20,154 bases of DNA. Source: a virus. This document shows, piece by piece, positions 8,666 through 14,213 of this stretch. Under the pieces are notes generated by a model. The model worked only from the letters and a program-made list of their open reading frames with translations. It did not search any database and was not told the origin of the DNA. Position 1 is the stretch's first letter. Each line of letters begins with the position of its first letter. Location of the stretch: positions 1-20,154 of IMG/VR virus record IMGVR_UViG_3300044712_000297. One strand, given 5' to 3'. The position numbers and the translations under genes were made by a program.

Positions 8666-9022
8666 ATGATTACATTTAAACAACAAATTAGTGTACCCGA
8701 AGAATTAGTAGAAGCTATGGCTATTGAATTTGGATATAAGCCCCTTCTTACAAGACAAATAGAACAAATTGATTATGCAGAAATTGATGGCGAACAAATA
8801 GAGCAATCAAGATATTTTGTTACTGAGGAATATGAAAATCCACAAACATCAGCAGAATTTATAGATAATGTTGCCAAACAACACACAATAAATTTGTTTA
8901 AACCTTTTGGAAATAAATTAGTAGAACAGGCTGTGGCAGAAGCAAAAGAACAAGCAGAGGCACAAATTGTTGAACCTATCGTAAATGCATTATCCACAGA
9001 AATAATTTACCAAGAAGAATAA
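8666..9022 (+). CDS. Hypothetical protein following fibre genes
   Basis: 118 residues, acidic and mainly helical in its C-terminal half ('LVEQAVAEAKEQAEAQIVEPIV'), with an N-terminal segment 'TFKQQISVPEELVEAMAIEFGYKP'. I recognise no enzymatic motif, signal peptide or membrane segment. It is the last gene of the fibre block: it starts 4 nt after the C1q-like gene and is followed by a 19-nt gap with a promoter-like element. Small helical proteins placed after fibre genes are sometimes fibre-assembly chaperones, but this is position-based inference only. Confidence 0.6.
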   Translation: MITFKQQISVPEELVEAMAIEFGYKPLLTRQIEQIDYAEIDGEQIEQSRYFVTEEYENPQTSAEFIDNVAKQHTINLFKPFGNKLVEQAVAEAKEQAEAQIVEPIVNALSTEIIYQEE

Positions 9023-9035
9023 ATTATTATATAAT
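9007..9035 (+). promoter_or_regulatory. Candidate promoter, leaderless start at 9042
   Basis: TTACCA (9007-9012, 4 of 6 matches), a 17-nt spacer and a perfect TATAAT (9030-9035), then exactly 6 nt (AATATT) to the ATG at 9042. The -35 box lies inside the end of the preceding gene and the -10 box in the 19-nt intergenic gap. The surrounding DNA is almost pure A/T, so a chance match is easier here than at 238. Confidence 0.45.
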
Positions 9036-9041
9036 AATATT

Positions 9042-9188
9042 ATGAAACAAATAAAAACAGAACAAATTGAAGCAGTATTACAAGTTATTTACTCAACAAA
9101 TATTCCAGCATCTCAATTTGATGCTCTCAGAAAACTATTTTCTGAATTACCAGATATTAAAGAACCAAAAGATGACCAAAAAAAGTAA
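9042..9188 (+). CDS. Small acidic/basic helical protein, unknown
   Basis: A 48-residue reading frame too short for a standard ORF cutoff. It begins 'MKQIKTEQIEAVLQVIYST' and continues 'PASQFDALRKLFSELPDI', ending in a charged tail 'KEPKDDQKK'. Support for it being real comes from its position after a 19-nt gap with TATAAT exactly 6 nt upstream, codon use like the neighbours, and a 17-nt overlap between its end and the next gene's start, typical of translational coupling in phage lysis cassettes. From memory, short proteins of the pattern 'I..vlq.i........fd.l..ll..lp' occur beside holins in other phages. Function unknown. Confidence 0.6.
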   Translation: MKQIKTEQIEAVLQVIYSTNIPASQFDALRKLFSELPDIKEPKDDQKK

Positions 9189-9384
9189 ACAAATCTATAT
9201 CAATAGACTAAAATCATTTGCTTGGAGAACATTTGGATTATCAGTTGTATTCGTTTGTGGTTTTATAGTAACAGCAGGAAGTATTTATTCAGTTGATTGG
9301 AAAACTCTTGCAGATGTGCTTGTACTTACAGTATTAGGAGCGATTGGTAATGAAGTTACAAAATACCTTAACACAGGAGAGTAA
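9172..9384 (+). CDS. Small two-helix membrane protein, holin candidate
   Basis: 70 residues when started at the ATG at 9172. A longer version from 9067 would read backwards in the gene order through the whole preceding small gene and is less likely. The N-terminus is basic ('TKKSKQIYINRLKSF'). One hydrophobic segment spans about residues 18-38 ('TFGLSVVFVCGFIVTAGS') and a second about 44-60 ('LADVLVLTVLGAIG'). Size, charge and two membrane spans fit phage holins, which permeabilise the inner membrane at lysis. No endolysin is visible in the window, so the lysis role is unproven. The start overlaps the previous gene by 17 nt and the next gene begins 1 nt after the stop. Confidence 0.6.
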   Translation: MTKKSKQIYINRLKSFAWRTFGLSVVFVCGFIVTAGSIYSVDWKTLADVLVLTVLGAIGNEVTKYLNTGE

Positions 9385-9385
9385 T

Positions 9386-9631
9386 ATGAGCTTCTGGAAA
9401 TTCTTAAAAGAATACTGGATCATATTCGCCTTTGCAACACAGATTGTTTTTAACTATGCAGGGTATGTTGCTTTTAAAGACAGTATCACAAAAGATTTTA
9501 CACAAGTCGTTGCACGAGTAGAAAAACTAGAAGCAAGAAGTGTGTCTGATGCTTTGATAGTATCAGAAATAAATAGCCGACTTGCATCTATGGAAACAAG
9601 CCTGAGATACATTGAAAGATTATTAAAATAG
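9386..9631 (+). CDS. Small membrane-anchored coiled-coil protein (holin/spanin-like accessory)
   Basis: 81 residues from the ATG at 9386, 1 nt after the preceding stop. A longer start at 9344 would overlap the holin candidate by 41 nt and is not preferred. An N-terminal hydrophobic stretch (about 8-29, 'EYWIIFAFATQIVFNYAGYV') is followed by a charged segment with heptad-like spacing (about 38-80, 'VVARVEKLEARSVSDAL', 'INSRLASMETSLRYIERLL'), suggesting a coiled coil. There is no lipobox cysteine. GGAGAG lies just upstream (9376-9381), one of very few Shine-Dalgarno-like sequences in the window. A membrane-bound lysis accessory is the best guess. A structural anchor is possible. Confidence 0.55.
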   Translation: MSFWKFLKEYWIIFAFATQIVFNYAGYVAFKDSITKDFTQVVARVEKLEARSVSDALIVSEINSRLASMETSLRYIERLLK

Positions 9632-9632
9632 T

Positions 9633-9661
9633 TTGTATTATATTTTCATACCTATTATAAT
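9633..9661 (+). promoter_or_regulatory. Candidate promoter upstream of the interrupted gene and head block
   Basis: TTGTAT (9633-9638, 3 of 6 matches), a 17-nt spacer and a perfect TATAAT (9656-9661). The -10 box lies inside a perfect 12-bp palindrome, CTATTATAATAG (9652-9663). Unlike the leaderless sites, it is 27 nt from the next ATG (9689), giving a predicted leader of about 20 A/T-rich nt with no Shine-Dalgarno. It lies in the 57-nt gap between the lysis-type genes and the head genes. Confidence 0.4.
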
Positions 9662-9688
9662 AGATACATTAAAATAATAATAAATAAA

Positions 9689-10033
9689 ATGAAAAAATTT
9701 AATTTAGATGTAAACTATGAATTAGCAAAAGAAAATGCAGAAGGTAAAGCATATACACCTGAGGAACTTTCACAAGGTAATGCATAACTTACTAACAACT
9801 ATATTGAAACAGCTGTACTACTTACTAATAAAGATGGACTTGATTCTCAATTTAGAAGAATTTGGGTAAAGATCCAATCTAAAATTCAAACAGCACTTAA
9901 TACAAAAGATTATGTAGTTGAATTTGAACAAGGAGAATTTGATTTTATTAAAAACGCAATCCTTAATGCAAAATTCAATCCAACTATTGCAAAATATGTT
10001 GTAGCACTTGAAGATGCAATTTTGGGTGTATAA
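9689..10033 (+). pseudogene. Small structural-type phage gene interrupted by an in-frame TAA
   Basis: From the ATG at 9689 the frame encodes 32 residues ('MKKFNLDVNYELAKENAEG' to 'LSQGNA'), then TAA at 9785-9787. The same frame continues for 81 more codons ('LTNNYIETAVLLTNKDG', 'WVKIQSKIQTALNTKDY', 'VVEFEQGEFDFIKNAIL', 'YVVALEDAILGV') to TAA at 10031-10033. The downstream part has codon use like its neighbours and no ATG, GTG or TTG until its last four codons, so it could not easily start on its own. As one unit it would be 114 positions long. From memory, this size and pattern match small proteins encoded next to phage capsid genes (basic 'MKKINLD' start, then helices ending 'iakaqllea'). 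Explanations are a one-base nonsense mutation, a sequencing error, or stop-codon readthrough. Protein function is unknown. Confidence 0.65.
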
Positions 10034-10050
10034 AGAATTTACTATATAAT
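10022..10050 (+). promoter_or_regulatory. Candidate promoter, leaderless start of prohead protease
   Basis: TTGGGT (10022-10027, 3 of 6 matches), a 17-nt spacer and a perfect TATAAT (10045-10050), then 6 nt (AAGAGT) to the ATG at 10057. The segment ACTATATAATAA is nearly identical to the one before the gene at 19545 (ACTATATAATTA), and both have the -10 box at the same distance from the ATG. Confidence 0.5.
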
Positions 10051-10056
10051 AAGAGT

Positions 10057-10854
10057 ATGAATAAGACATATCTAAAAGGTTACATTAAAAAAGCACAAGA
10101 TACAGAACTCTATGAGTTTATTGCATCAACAGCGAGTGTAGATAGACAAGGAGATAGTATTGACCAATCAGGTTGGGAGCTAGATAACTATTTGAAAAAT
10201 CCAGTTATTCTATTTGCTCATAACTATTCAGAATTACCTATTGCAAAAGCAGTTGAAGTAATCAACGCAGGTTCATCTCTTATTATTAAGATTCAATTTG
10301 CATCAGAAGAAGCTAACCCGAAAGCACAACAAATTAAAAAACTTGTAGACGAAGGAATTTTAAATACTACATCAGTTGGATTTATCCAAAAGGAACGAAA
10401 TGGAAACATTATCACACGAGCAGAACTACTTGAAGTATCTATTGTACCAGTACCAGCTAATCAAGATGCACTTAGACTTGCTTATAAAGGACTTGATGCA
10501 GATATTGTAAAAGAGTTTGAAGATTATCTTGCAGTACCACAAGACAACGAAGAAGAAGATGAGGAAGTAGTAACACCAGAAGCACCAACAGAAGAAGAAA
10601 CTGTTGAGAAGGCTGGTCGTGTTATTAGTTCAAAGAATCGAAAGTTGCTTGAAAGTACGAGAGATGCCTTGAAGACATCACTCTCTGAGATAGAGAAACT
10701 CCTTGCAGAAGGGGTGGCTACGACAGAGGAAGATGTTGAAGGTAAAGGTAATCTTGTCCTAATAGACCGAACACTTATTGAAGACTTAAAGTTTATGTTA
10801 CGAAGTGATAATCGGACAAACGATAAGATTCTATCTACACTCAAAAACATCTAA
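10057..10854 (+). CDS. HK97-family prohead maturation protease with scaffold-like C-terminus
   Basis: 265 residues. The N-terminal 150 residues match the HK97/U35 prohead protease family, which cleaves the capsid protein's delta domain inside the procapsid. Seen are 'FIASTASVDRQGD', 'NPVILFAHNYSELPIAKA' with candidate catalytic His55, 'ILNTTSVGFI' with candidate Ser106, and 'AELLEVSIVPVPANQDA' with Glu126 as the likely third residue. After about residue 160 comes an acidic linker ('DNEEEDEEVVTPE') and a helical tail ('RKLLESTRDALKTSLSEIEKLL', 'LIEDLKFMLRS'), which in related proteins acts as scaffold. The ATG is 6 nt after a perfect TATAAT. It lies 23 nt downstream of the interrupted gene and 27 nt before the major capsid gene. 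Confidence 0.93.
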   Translation: MNKTYLKGYIKKAQDTELYEFIASTASVDRQGDSIDQSGWELDNYLKNPVILFAHNYSELPIAKAVEVINAGSSLIIKIQFASEEANPKAQQIKKLVDEGILNTTSVGFIQKERNGNIITRAELLEVSIVPVPANQDALRLAYKGLDADIVKEFEDYLAVPQDNEEEDEEVVTPEAPTEEETVEKAGRVISSKNRKLLESTRDALKTSLSEIEKLLAEGVATTEEDVEGKGNLVLIDRTLIEDLKFMLRSDNRTNDKILSTLKNI

Positions 10855-10872
10855 TTATTATTAGATTATAAA
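10844..10872 (+). promoter_or_regulatory. Weak candidate promoter of the major capsid gene
   Basis: AAAACA (10844-10849, 3 of 6 matches), a 17-nt spacer and TATAAA (10867-10872, 5 of 6), 9 nt before the ATG at 10882. The predicted leader would be about 3 nt. The capsid gene should be strongly expressed, so a dedicated promoter is plausible, but this site departs from the 6-nt spacing of the other candidates. Confidence 0.3.
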
Positions 10873-10881
10873 CTTATCAAA

Positions 10882-12048
10882 ATGGATAAAGTAGAAATCA
10901 CACGAGATGAGCTAACATCTTTGCTTAAAGATGTTGCTTCAACAATCGTAAAGGAAGAAGTTGATGCACAAGTTAAAGACTTTGGCACATCTATTGACCA
11001 AAAATTCGCAAAATTATCAGCAAAAGCAGAAGATATTTCAGGACTTGATGGAAAAGAAAAGTCAGCAAAATTCTTTAAAGCTCTTTACAACAAAGACTTA
11101 GGAACACTTGCTTCTTTCAAAGCTATGAATGAAACTACTGGATCAGCAGGAGCATTCCTCGTACCAGAAGAATTTACAGCAGAAGTATATCGAGTAGTAG
11201 AAGACTATGGACTAGTAGCAAAAATGGCTACTAAATTCCCAATGGGTTCTGATACACGAAATATCCCAACTGTGGCTTCATCAGTAACTGGTTCATATCC
11301 AGGAGAAGCAACAGCAGGTTCAGCATCACAACCAGTTCTAGCACAAGTACAACTTATTGCTAAAACTTGGGTAGGACTTACTCCTATGAGTAATGAACTT
11401 CTCGAAGATGCTAATGTGTCTGTTGTAAACCTTCTAGTAGAATTGTTTGCAGAAGCTATTGCAGGAGAACTTGATTCACAAGGACTTGCAGGAACAGGAT
11501 CGCCTTTCACAGGTATTCTTGGAAACGCATCTGTAAACATTGTTACAATGGGAGCTGGAAAAGACACTTACATTGAAGCAGATCTAGCGGATTACCGATC
11601 ACTTATCACACAAGTGAAACCGTGGGCATTACAAGGAGCAGGATTCATTATGCACCGAACTATTTGGGCTAATATCCAAACTCTACGAACAGGTGGAACT
11701 AACTCAGGAGATTTCTTCGGAGCAAGTACAAACCCAGTTATCGTAGGTGTACCACAAGGTTACCCAACTGCAACAGCTGGATTCCTTTGGGGTTACCCAG
11801 TTTACTTGTCAGACAAAATGCCTTCAACAGCAGTTGTTTCACAAACAGCAACTAAATTCTGTATCTTTGGTAACTTGAAACACCTTTATATGGGAGATCG
11901 AGCAAACCTCGCGGTTGCTATCTCACAAGAAGGTGTTATCAACTCAGTATCTCTTTTTGAAACTAATCAATCAGCAGTACGAGTTATCGCACGACACGCA
12001 CTTGCAGTTGGACTTCCAACAGCATTTGCAGTTCTTAAAACAGCTTAA
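10882..12048 (+). CDS. Major capsid protein (HK97 fold)
   Basis: 388 residues, a usual length for an HK97-type capsid precursor. The first 80-90 residues are charged and helical (delta domain, internal scaffold), ending near 'FKAMNETTGSAGAFLVPEEF', the family's typical boundary where maturation cleavage occurs. The fold continues with 'RVVEDYGLVAKMATKFPMGS', an E-loop/A-domain stretch 'TPMSNELLEDANVSVVNLL', 'LDSQGLAGTGSPFTGIL' and a C-terminal A-domain strand 'SAVRVIARHALAVGLPTAF'. It follows the protease and precedes a decoration-type gene. All nine arginines are encoded by CGA, and Gly, Pro, Ala and Ser codons are also strongly A-ending, consistent with selection in a highly expressed gene. 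The start has no Shine-Dalgarno sequence. Confidence 0.95.
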   Translation: MDKVEITRDELTSLLKDVASTIVKEEVDAQVKDFGTSIDQKFAKLSAKAEDISGLDGKEKSAKFFKALYNKDLGTLASFKAMNETTGSAGAFLVPEEFTAEVYRVVEDYGLVAKMATKFPMGSDTRNIPTVASSVTGSYPGEATAGSASQPVLAQVQLIAKTWVGLTPMSNELLEDANVSVVNLLVELFAEAIAGELDSQGLAGTGSPFTGILGNASVNIVTMGAGKDTYIEADLADYRSLITQVKPWALQGAGFIMHRTIWANIQTLRTGGTNSGDFFGASTNPVIVGVPQGYPTATAGFLWGYPVYLSDKMPSTAVVSQTATKFCIFGNLKHLYMGDRANLAVAISQEGVINSVSLFETNQSAVRVIARHALAVGLPTAFAVLKTA

Positions 12049-12061
12049 TTGTTTGTTTATT

Positions 12062-12093
12062 CAGGAGAGGAGGGCTTCGGCTTTCCCCTCTTG
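12062..12093 (+). terminator. UUCG-loop hairpin after the major capsid gene
   Basis: Starting 14 nt after the capsid stop, the two arms pair around a C(UUCG)G tetraloop (12075-12080), an exceptionally stable loop. The inner stem from 12069-12075 to 12080-12086 includes two G-U pairs; one A-C mismatch (12068/12087) separates an outer G-C-rich stem. No T-run follows directly, so it is not a textbook intrinsic terminator. It could be a partial terminator or a 3'-end stabiliser for the capsid mRNA. Confidence 0.6.
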
Positions 12094-12096
12094 GGT

Positions 12097-12114
12097 TAAG
12101 CAAGAGATTGCTTA
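12097..12114 (+). other. Second hairpin with GNRA-type loop before the decoration gene
   Basis: A perfect 7-bp stem TAAGCAA/TTGCTTA closes a GAGA loop (a GNRA-type tetraloop). It starts 3 nt after the UUCG hairpin and is followed by ATTATCA. The two hairpins fill most of the 89-nt gap between the capsid and decoration genes and would be part of a 5' leader or a processed 3' end. Confidence 0.5.
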
Positions 12115-12125
12115 TTATCAGAATA

Positions 12126-12139
12126 ATTGTAATTACAAT
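12126..12139. repeat. 14-bp perfect palindrome overlapping a start codon
   Basis: ATTGTAATTACAAT reads the same on both strands and its last two bases are the first two of the ATG at 12138. It could be an operator half-site pair, a weak RNA hairpin around the start, or chance in AT-rich DNA. A TATTAT hexamer (12113-12118) lies just upstream, in a plausible -10 position for a leader of about 13 nt. Confidence 0.4.
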
Positions 12140-12554
12140 GTTAGACTTAAATCAAGAATACAAGGTGTTCAATCTCCTTGCATCTACAACTGTGACAGCA
12201 GATTTGAATGGTACAGGAATTGACCTAGAAGAATATGAAGCAAATGCTTTGGTTATTCTACAAACAGGACTTATTTCAAGTACATCAGCAACTTACGCAG
12301 TTAATGTACAAGGTTCTACAACAGTAGCAGGTGTATACACAACTCTTGCATCTTTCTCAACAGTAAGTTCAGGAAGTGACTTCGGAGTAGCAGTATTGCC
12401 AGTAAATATTGAAGGGCTAGATCGAAAATTCATCAGATGCCAAGTTGATACAGCACTAAACGGTGGAGCAACTGTATCTGCAATTATGGGTGCAACTATC
12501 CTTGCACGACCAACTATTGCAGGATCAGGACAAAACTCAGAAGCAGTAGCATAG
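12138..12554 (+). CDS. Capsid decoration-type / capsid-adjacent structural protein
   Basis: 138 residues from the ATG at 12138. A start ten codons upstream would lie within the second hairpin and adds an implausible isoleucine-rich peptide. The protein is beta-rich and mostly neutral: 'YKVFNLLASTTVTADLNGTG', 'EEYEANALVILQTGLISS', 'TYAVNVQGSTTVAGVYTTL', 'IMGATILARPTIAG'. The pattern (two strands leading to a central 'x-VILQxG' strand and an Ig- or jelly-roll-like end) is common in small proteins encoded directly after the capsid gene. Decoration of the capsid outer surface is the likely role, by position. It sits between two hairpin pairs, so its transcript may be uncoupled from both neighbours. 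Arginines are CGA twice and AGA once. Confidence 0.65.
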   Translation: MLDLNQEYKVFNLLASTTVTADLNGTGIDLEEYEANALVILQTGLISSTSATYAVNVQGSTTVAGVYTTLASFSTVSSGSDFGVAVLPVNIEGLDRKFIRCQVDTALNGGATVSAIMGATILARPTIAGSGQNSEAVA

Positions 12555-12566
12555 TTTTATGTTCAT

Positions 12567-12588
12567 ACAGACCCTTTATGGGGTTTGT
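12567..12588 (+). other. Hairpin after the decoration gene
   Basis: ACAGACCC and GGGTTTGT can form an 8-bp stem, including one G-U pair, around a 6-nt loop. It lies 12 nt after the decoration gene stop and 4 nt before the next hairpin, mirroring the hairpin pair after the capsid gene. Confidence 0.5.
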
Positions 12589-12591
12589 AAT

Positions 12592-12611
12592 GAGCAGGAA
12601 ACTGCTTTTAT
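12592..12611 (+). terminator. GAAA-loop hairpin followed by a short T-run, candidate terminator
   Basis: AGCAG/CTGCT closes a GAAA tetraloop (12598-12601) and is followed by TTTAT. The stem is only 5-6 bp and the T-run only three or four, so termination would be weak or partial. It is the best intrinsic-terminator candidate in the window and separates the head genes from the neck genes. The next gene starts at 12629; a TATAAG at 12609-12614 could serve as a following -10 box. Confidence 0.5.
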
Positions 12612-12628
12612 AAGTAAAAGATAAATAT

Positions 12629-12817
12629 ATGTATAAAGCAAAATGTAACATCGCTTGTGGTCAAAGATACTTTGAAGCAGGGCGAGAATATACTAAAAAA
12701 GAAATTGAAGGACTTGATGTAAATGACTTTGAACTTATTGATGTAAAAGCACCAAAAGAAGAAAAGCCAAAATCAATGACAACAGAAAGTGTGAAACCAA
12801 AAAAAGCTAAGAAATAA
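12629..12817 (+). CDS. Small neck-region protein with lysine-rich tail
   Basis: 62 residues. It starts 'MYKAKCNIACGQRYFEAGREY' with two cysteines, has a 'KKEIEGLDVNDFELIDV' core and a lysine/proline-rich disordered C-terminus ('PKEEKPKSMTTESVKPKKAKK' region). The core follows a pattern I recall for short phage proteins encoded between capsid and head-tail connector genes, with a strand, a 'y..Ge.v..ee...l' turn and a second strand. No role is established. The next gene starts 2 nt downstream, suggesting coupling with the connector. Confidence 0.65.
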   Translation: MYKAKCNIACGQRYFEAGREYTKKEIEGLDVNDFELIDVKAPKEEKPKSMTTESVKPKKAKK

Positions 12818-12819
12818 TT

Positions 12820-13413
12820 ATGTCAGCATTACTTACTACAAAAGAAAAGGTAAAAGCATATCTTGGATTAAGTGGTACTACTCACGACAACTTAATTGAT
12901 GAATTGATTAAAAATGCAAGTGCTAGTATTGAAAGGTTTTGTAATAGAAGTTTTAAAGAAGAATCTTATACAGAATACTTTGATACGACAGCAGGGCATC
13001 ATAAACTCTTTTTAAGAAACTATCCAGTTGCTTCACTTACATCTGTTAAATACAGAAGTGGAACTTGGGGAGCCATTACTTGGGAATCTCTTAATGTAAA
13101 TGACTATATCTTAAATGACAATGGAAAAGTTGCTTTTGCATTTGCTATGCCAGAAGCAGAAAAGTACATAGAGATAGTTTATACAGGAGGATATAAAATA
13201 GACTTCACAGATGAGCTTGATATAACGGCTCATACCCTTCCATTTGACCTCACACAGGTCGCAACAGAGATAGTTGTCCAATCCTTCAACCAAAGGACTT
13301 CAAGTGGAATTTCGAGCGAATCTACGGAAGGTCAATCAATTACTTATAAAGACAGTGATATTACTAAACAATACCAATCAAGACTATTATCTTTTAGAAA
13401 TATAAACATATAA
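12820..13413 (+). CDS. Head-tail connector / adaptor protein (gp6-like)
   Basis: 197 residues. It has the N-terminal pattern of the HK97 gp6 / SPP1 gp15-type connector, a helical ring bound beneath the portal: 'LTTKEKVKAYLGLSGTTHDN', 'LIDELIKNASASIERFCNRSF', then 'YTEYFDTTAGHHKLFLRNYP' and 'VASLTSVKYR'. The C-terminal helix-rich part ('DLTQVATEIVVQSFNQRTSSGI' region and 'QYQSRLLSFRNINI') is also typical. It is the first of a run of tightly spaced neck genes (gaps 2, 1, 1 and -4 nt), in the standard order connector, stopper, gp10-like, completion. Confidence 0.88.
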   Translation: MSALLTTKEKVKAYLGLSGTTHDNLIDELIKNASASIERFCNRSFKEESYTEYFDTTAGHHKLFLRNYPVASLTSVKYRSGTWGAITWESLNVNDYILNDNGKVAFAFAMPEAEKYIEIVYTGGYKIDFTDELDITAHTLPFDLTQVATEIVVQSFNQRTSSGISSESTEGQSITYKDSDITKQYQSRLLSFRNINI

Positions 13414-13414
13414 A

Positions 13415-13732
13415 ATGCTTCAATTTACAACCCAAAAAAGCATAAGTTCAGTTACAAGAGTTGCAGGATATGTAAATGGTATTTCAACTTCAACAACAGT
13501 ATCAGGTATTACCTCTTGCTATTTAAGACCACTTTCAGAAACAGAAGCAAGTAACAATGGGTATCAATATGGTATAGCCTTTAATGCTATATTTGAAATA
13601 GGTACTGATATTAGGCAACAAGATAAGATTACGATAGAAGGGGTTGAATATCTTGTAAAAGGTACTGTAAACCACGACAGAGGGTTTGGTACTCAATATG
13701 TGAAAGCCTTAATGGTAAAACCAGAAAACTAA
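13415..13732 (+). CDS. Head closure / head-tail stopper protein
   Basis: 105 residues, beta-rich. The end 'FEIGTDIRQQDKITIEGVEY' and 'LVKGTVNHDRGFGTQYVKAL' matches the small beta-barrel stopper family (SPP1 gp16 / HK97 gp7-type joining proteins), where an 'I..gD.i...g..y.V.g......' motif precedes the last strands. It starts 1 nt after the connector gene and ends 1 nt before the gp10-like gene. Position and length support the call; sequence identity to named families cannot be tested here. Confidence 0.72.
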   Translation: MLQFTTQKSISSVTRVAGYVNGISTSTTVSGITSCYLRPLSETEASNNGYQYGIAFNAIFEIGTDIRQQDKITIEGVEYLVKGTVNHDRGFGTQYVKALMVKPEN

Positions 13733-13733
13733 A

Positions 13734-14213
13734 ATGAGCAACGGATTTACAATAGAGGTAAAAGGATTAGATGAGCTTATGCTGGTTGCAGAAAAGTACC
13801 CTAATATATCAGAAAAGCATATCAATAAGGCTATCAATCGTTCTCTTATCCGTATTCAAGATCAAGCAAAGAAGAACGCACCATCAGGGGATAGTCAACA
13901 ACTAAGGCAAAACTGGAAAATAACAATGGGTAGATTTGCAGGATCATTACAATCAGGAGCAAAGAATGGTGGATATAGTTATGGGCTTGCTATTGAGTTT
14001 GGAACAAGACCTCACTATATACCAGTTAAAAACAATCCTATGTTTCAGCTATGGGCTACAAGAAGAGGTTTGAATCCTTATGCAGTATCTAAGAGTATTA
14101 GCAAGAAGGGGACAAAAGCAAAACCTTTCTTCCAGCCATCTATTGATAGTCAAAAATCAAAGATTGATGAAGAATTTAATAAAGCGATGGATAACTTAAT
14201 GAAGGAACTATGA
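13734..14213 (+). CDS. HK97 gp10-like neck / tail-component protein
   Basis: 159 residues. It matches the HK97-gp10-like family: 'FTIEVKGLDELMLVAEKYPN', 'INKAINRSLIRIQDQAKKNAP', 'GDSQQLRQNWKI', then 'GLAIEFGTRPHYIPVKNNP' and a C-terminal 'KPFFQPSIDSQKSKIDEEFN'. The 'EFGTRPHYI' turn and 'P..FfqP' segment are characteristic. Family members sit between stopper and tail-completion genes and take part in head-tail or tail-tube assembly. The gene overlaps the next one by 4 nt (ATGA), indicating translational coupling. Confidence 0.88.
   Translation: MSNGFTIEVKGLDELMLVAEKYPNISEKHINKAINRSLIRIQDQAKKNAPSGDSQQLRQNWKITMGRFAGSLQSGAKNGGYSYGLAIEFGTRPHYIPVKNNPMFQLWATRRGLNPYAVSKSISKKGTKAKPFFQPSIDSQKSKIDEEFNKAMDNLMKEL

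Noticed and set aside
9818-10069. Reverse-strand ORF opposite the interrupted gene
   Set aside because: Cysteine/tyrosine/asparagine-rich antisense product; the forward frame explains the sequence better despite its stop codon.
11205-11567. Reverse-strand ORF of 120 codons within the capsid gene
   Set aside because: Shadow of strongly biased codons in the capsid frame, with no independent support.
11915-12223. Forward ORF of 102 codons spanning the end of the capsid gene and the hairpin gap
   Set aside because: It overlaps two well-supported genes in another frame and runs through the structured gap; low-complexity glutamine/histidine content.
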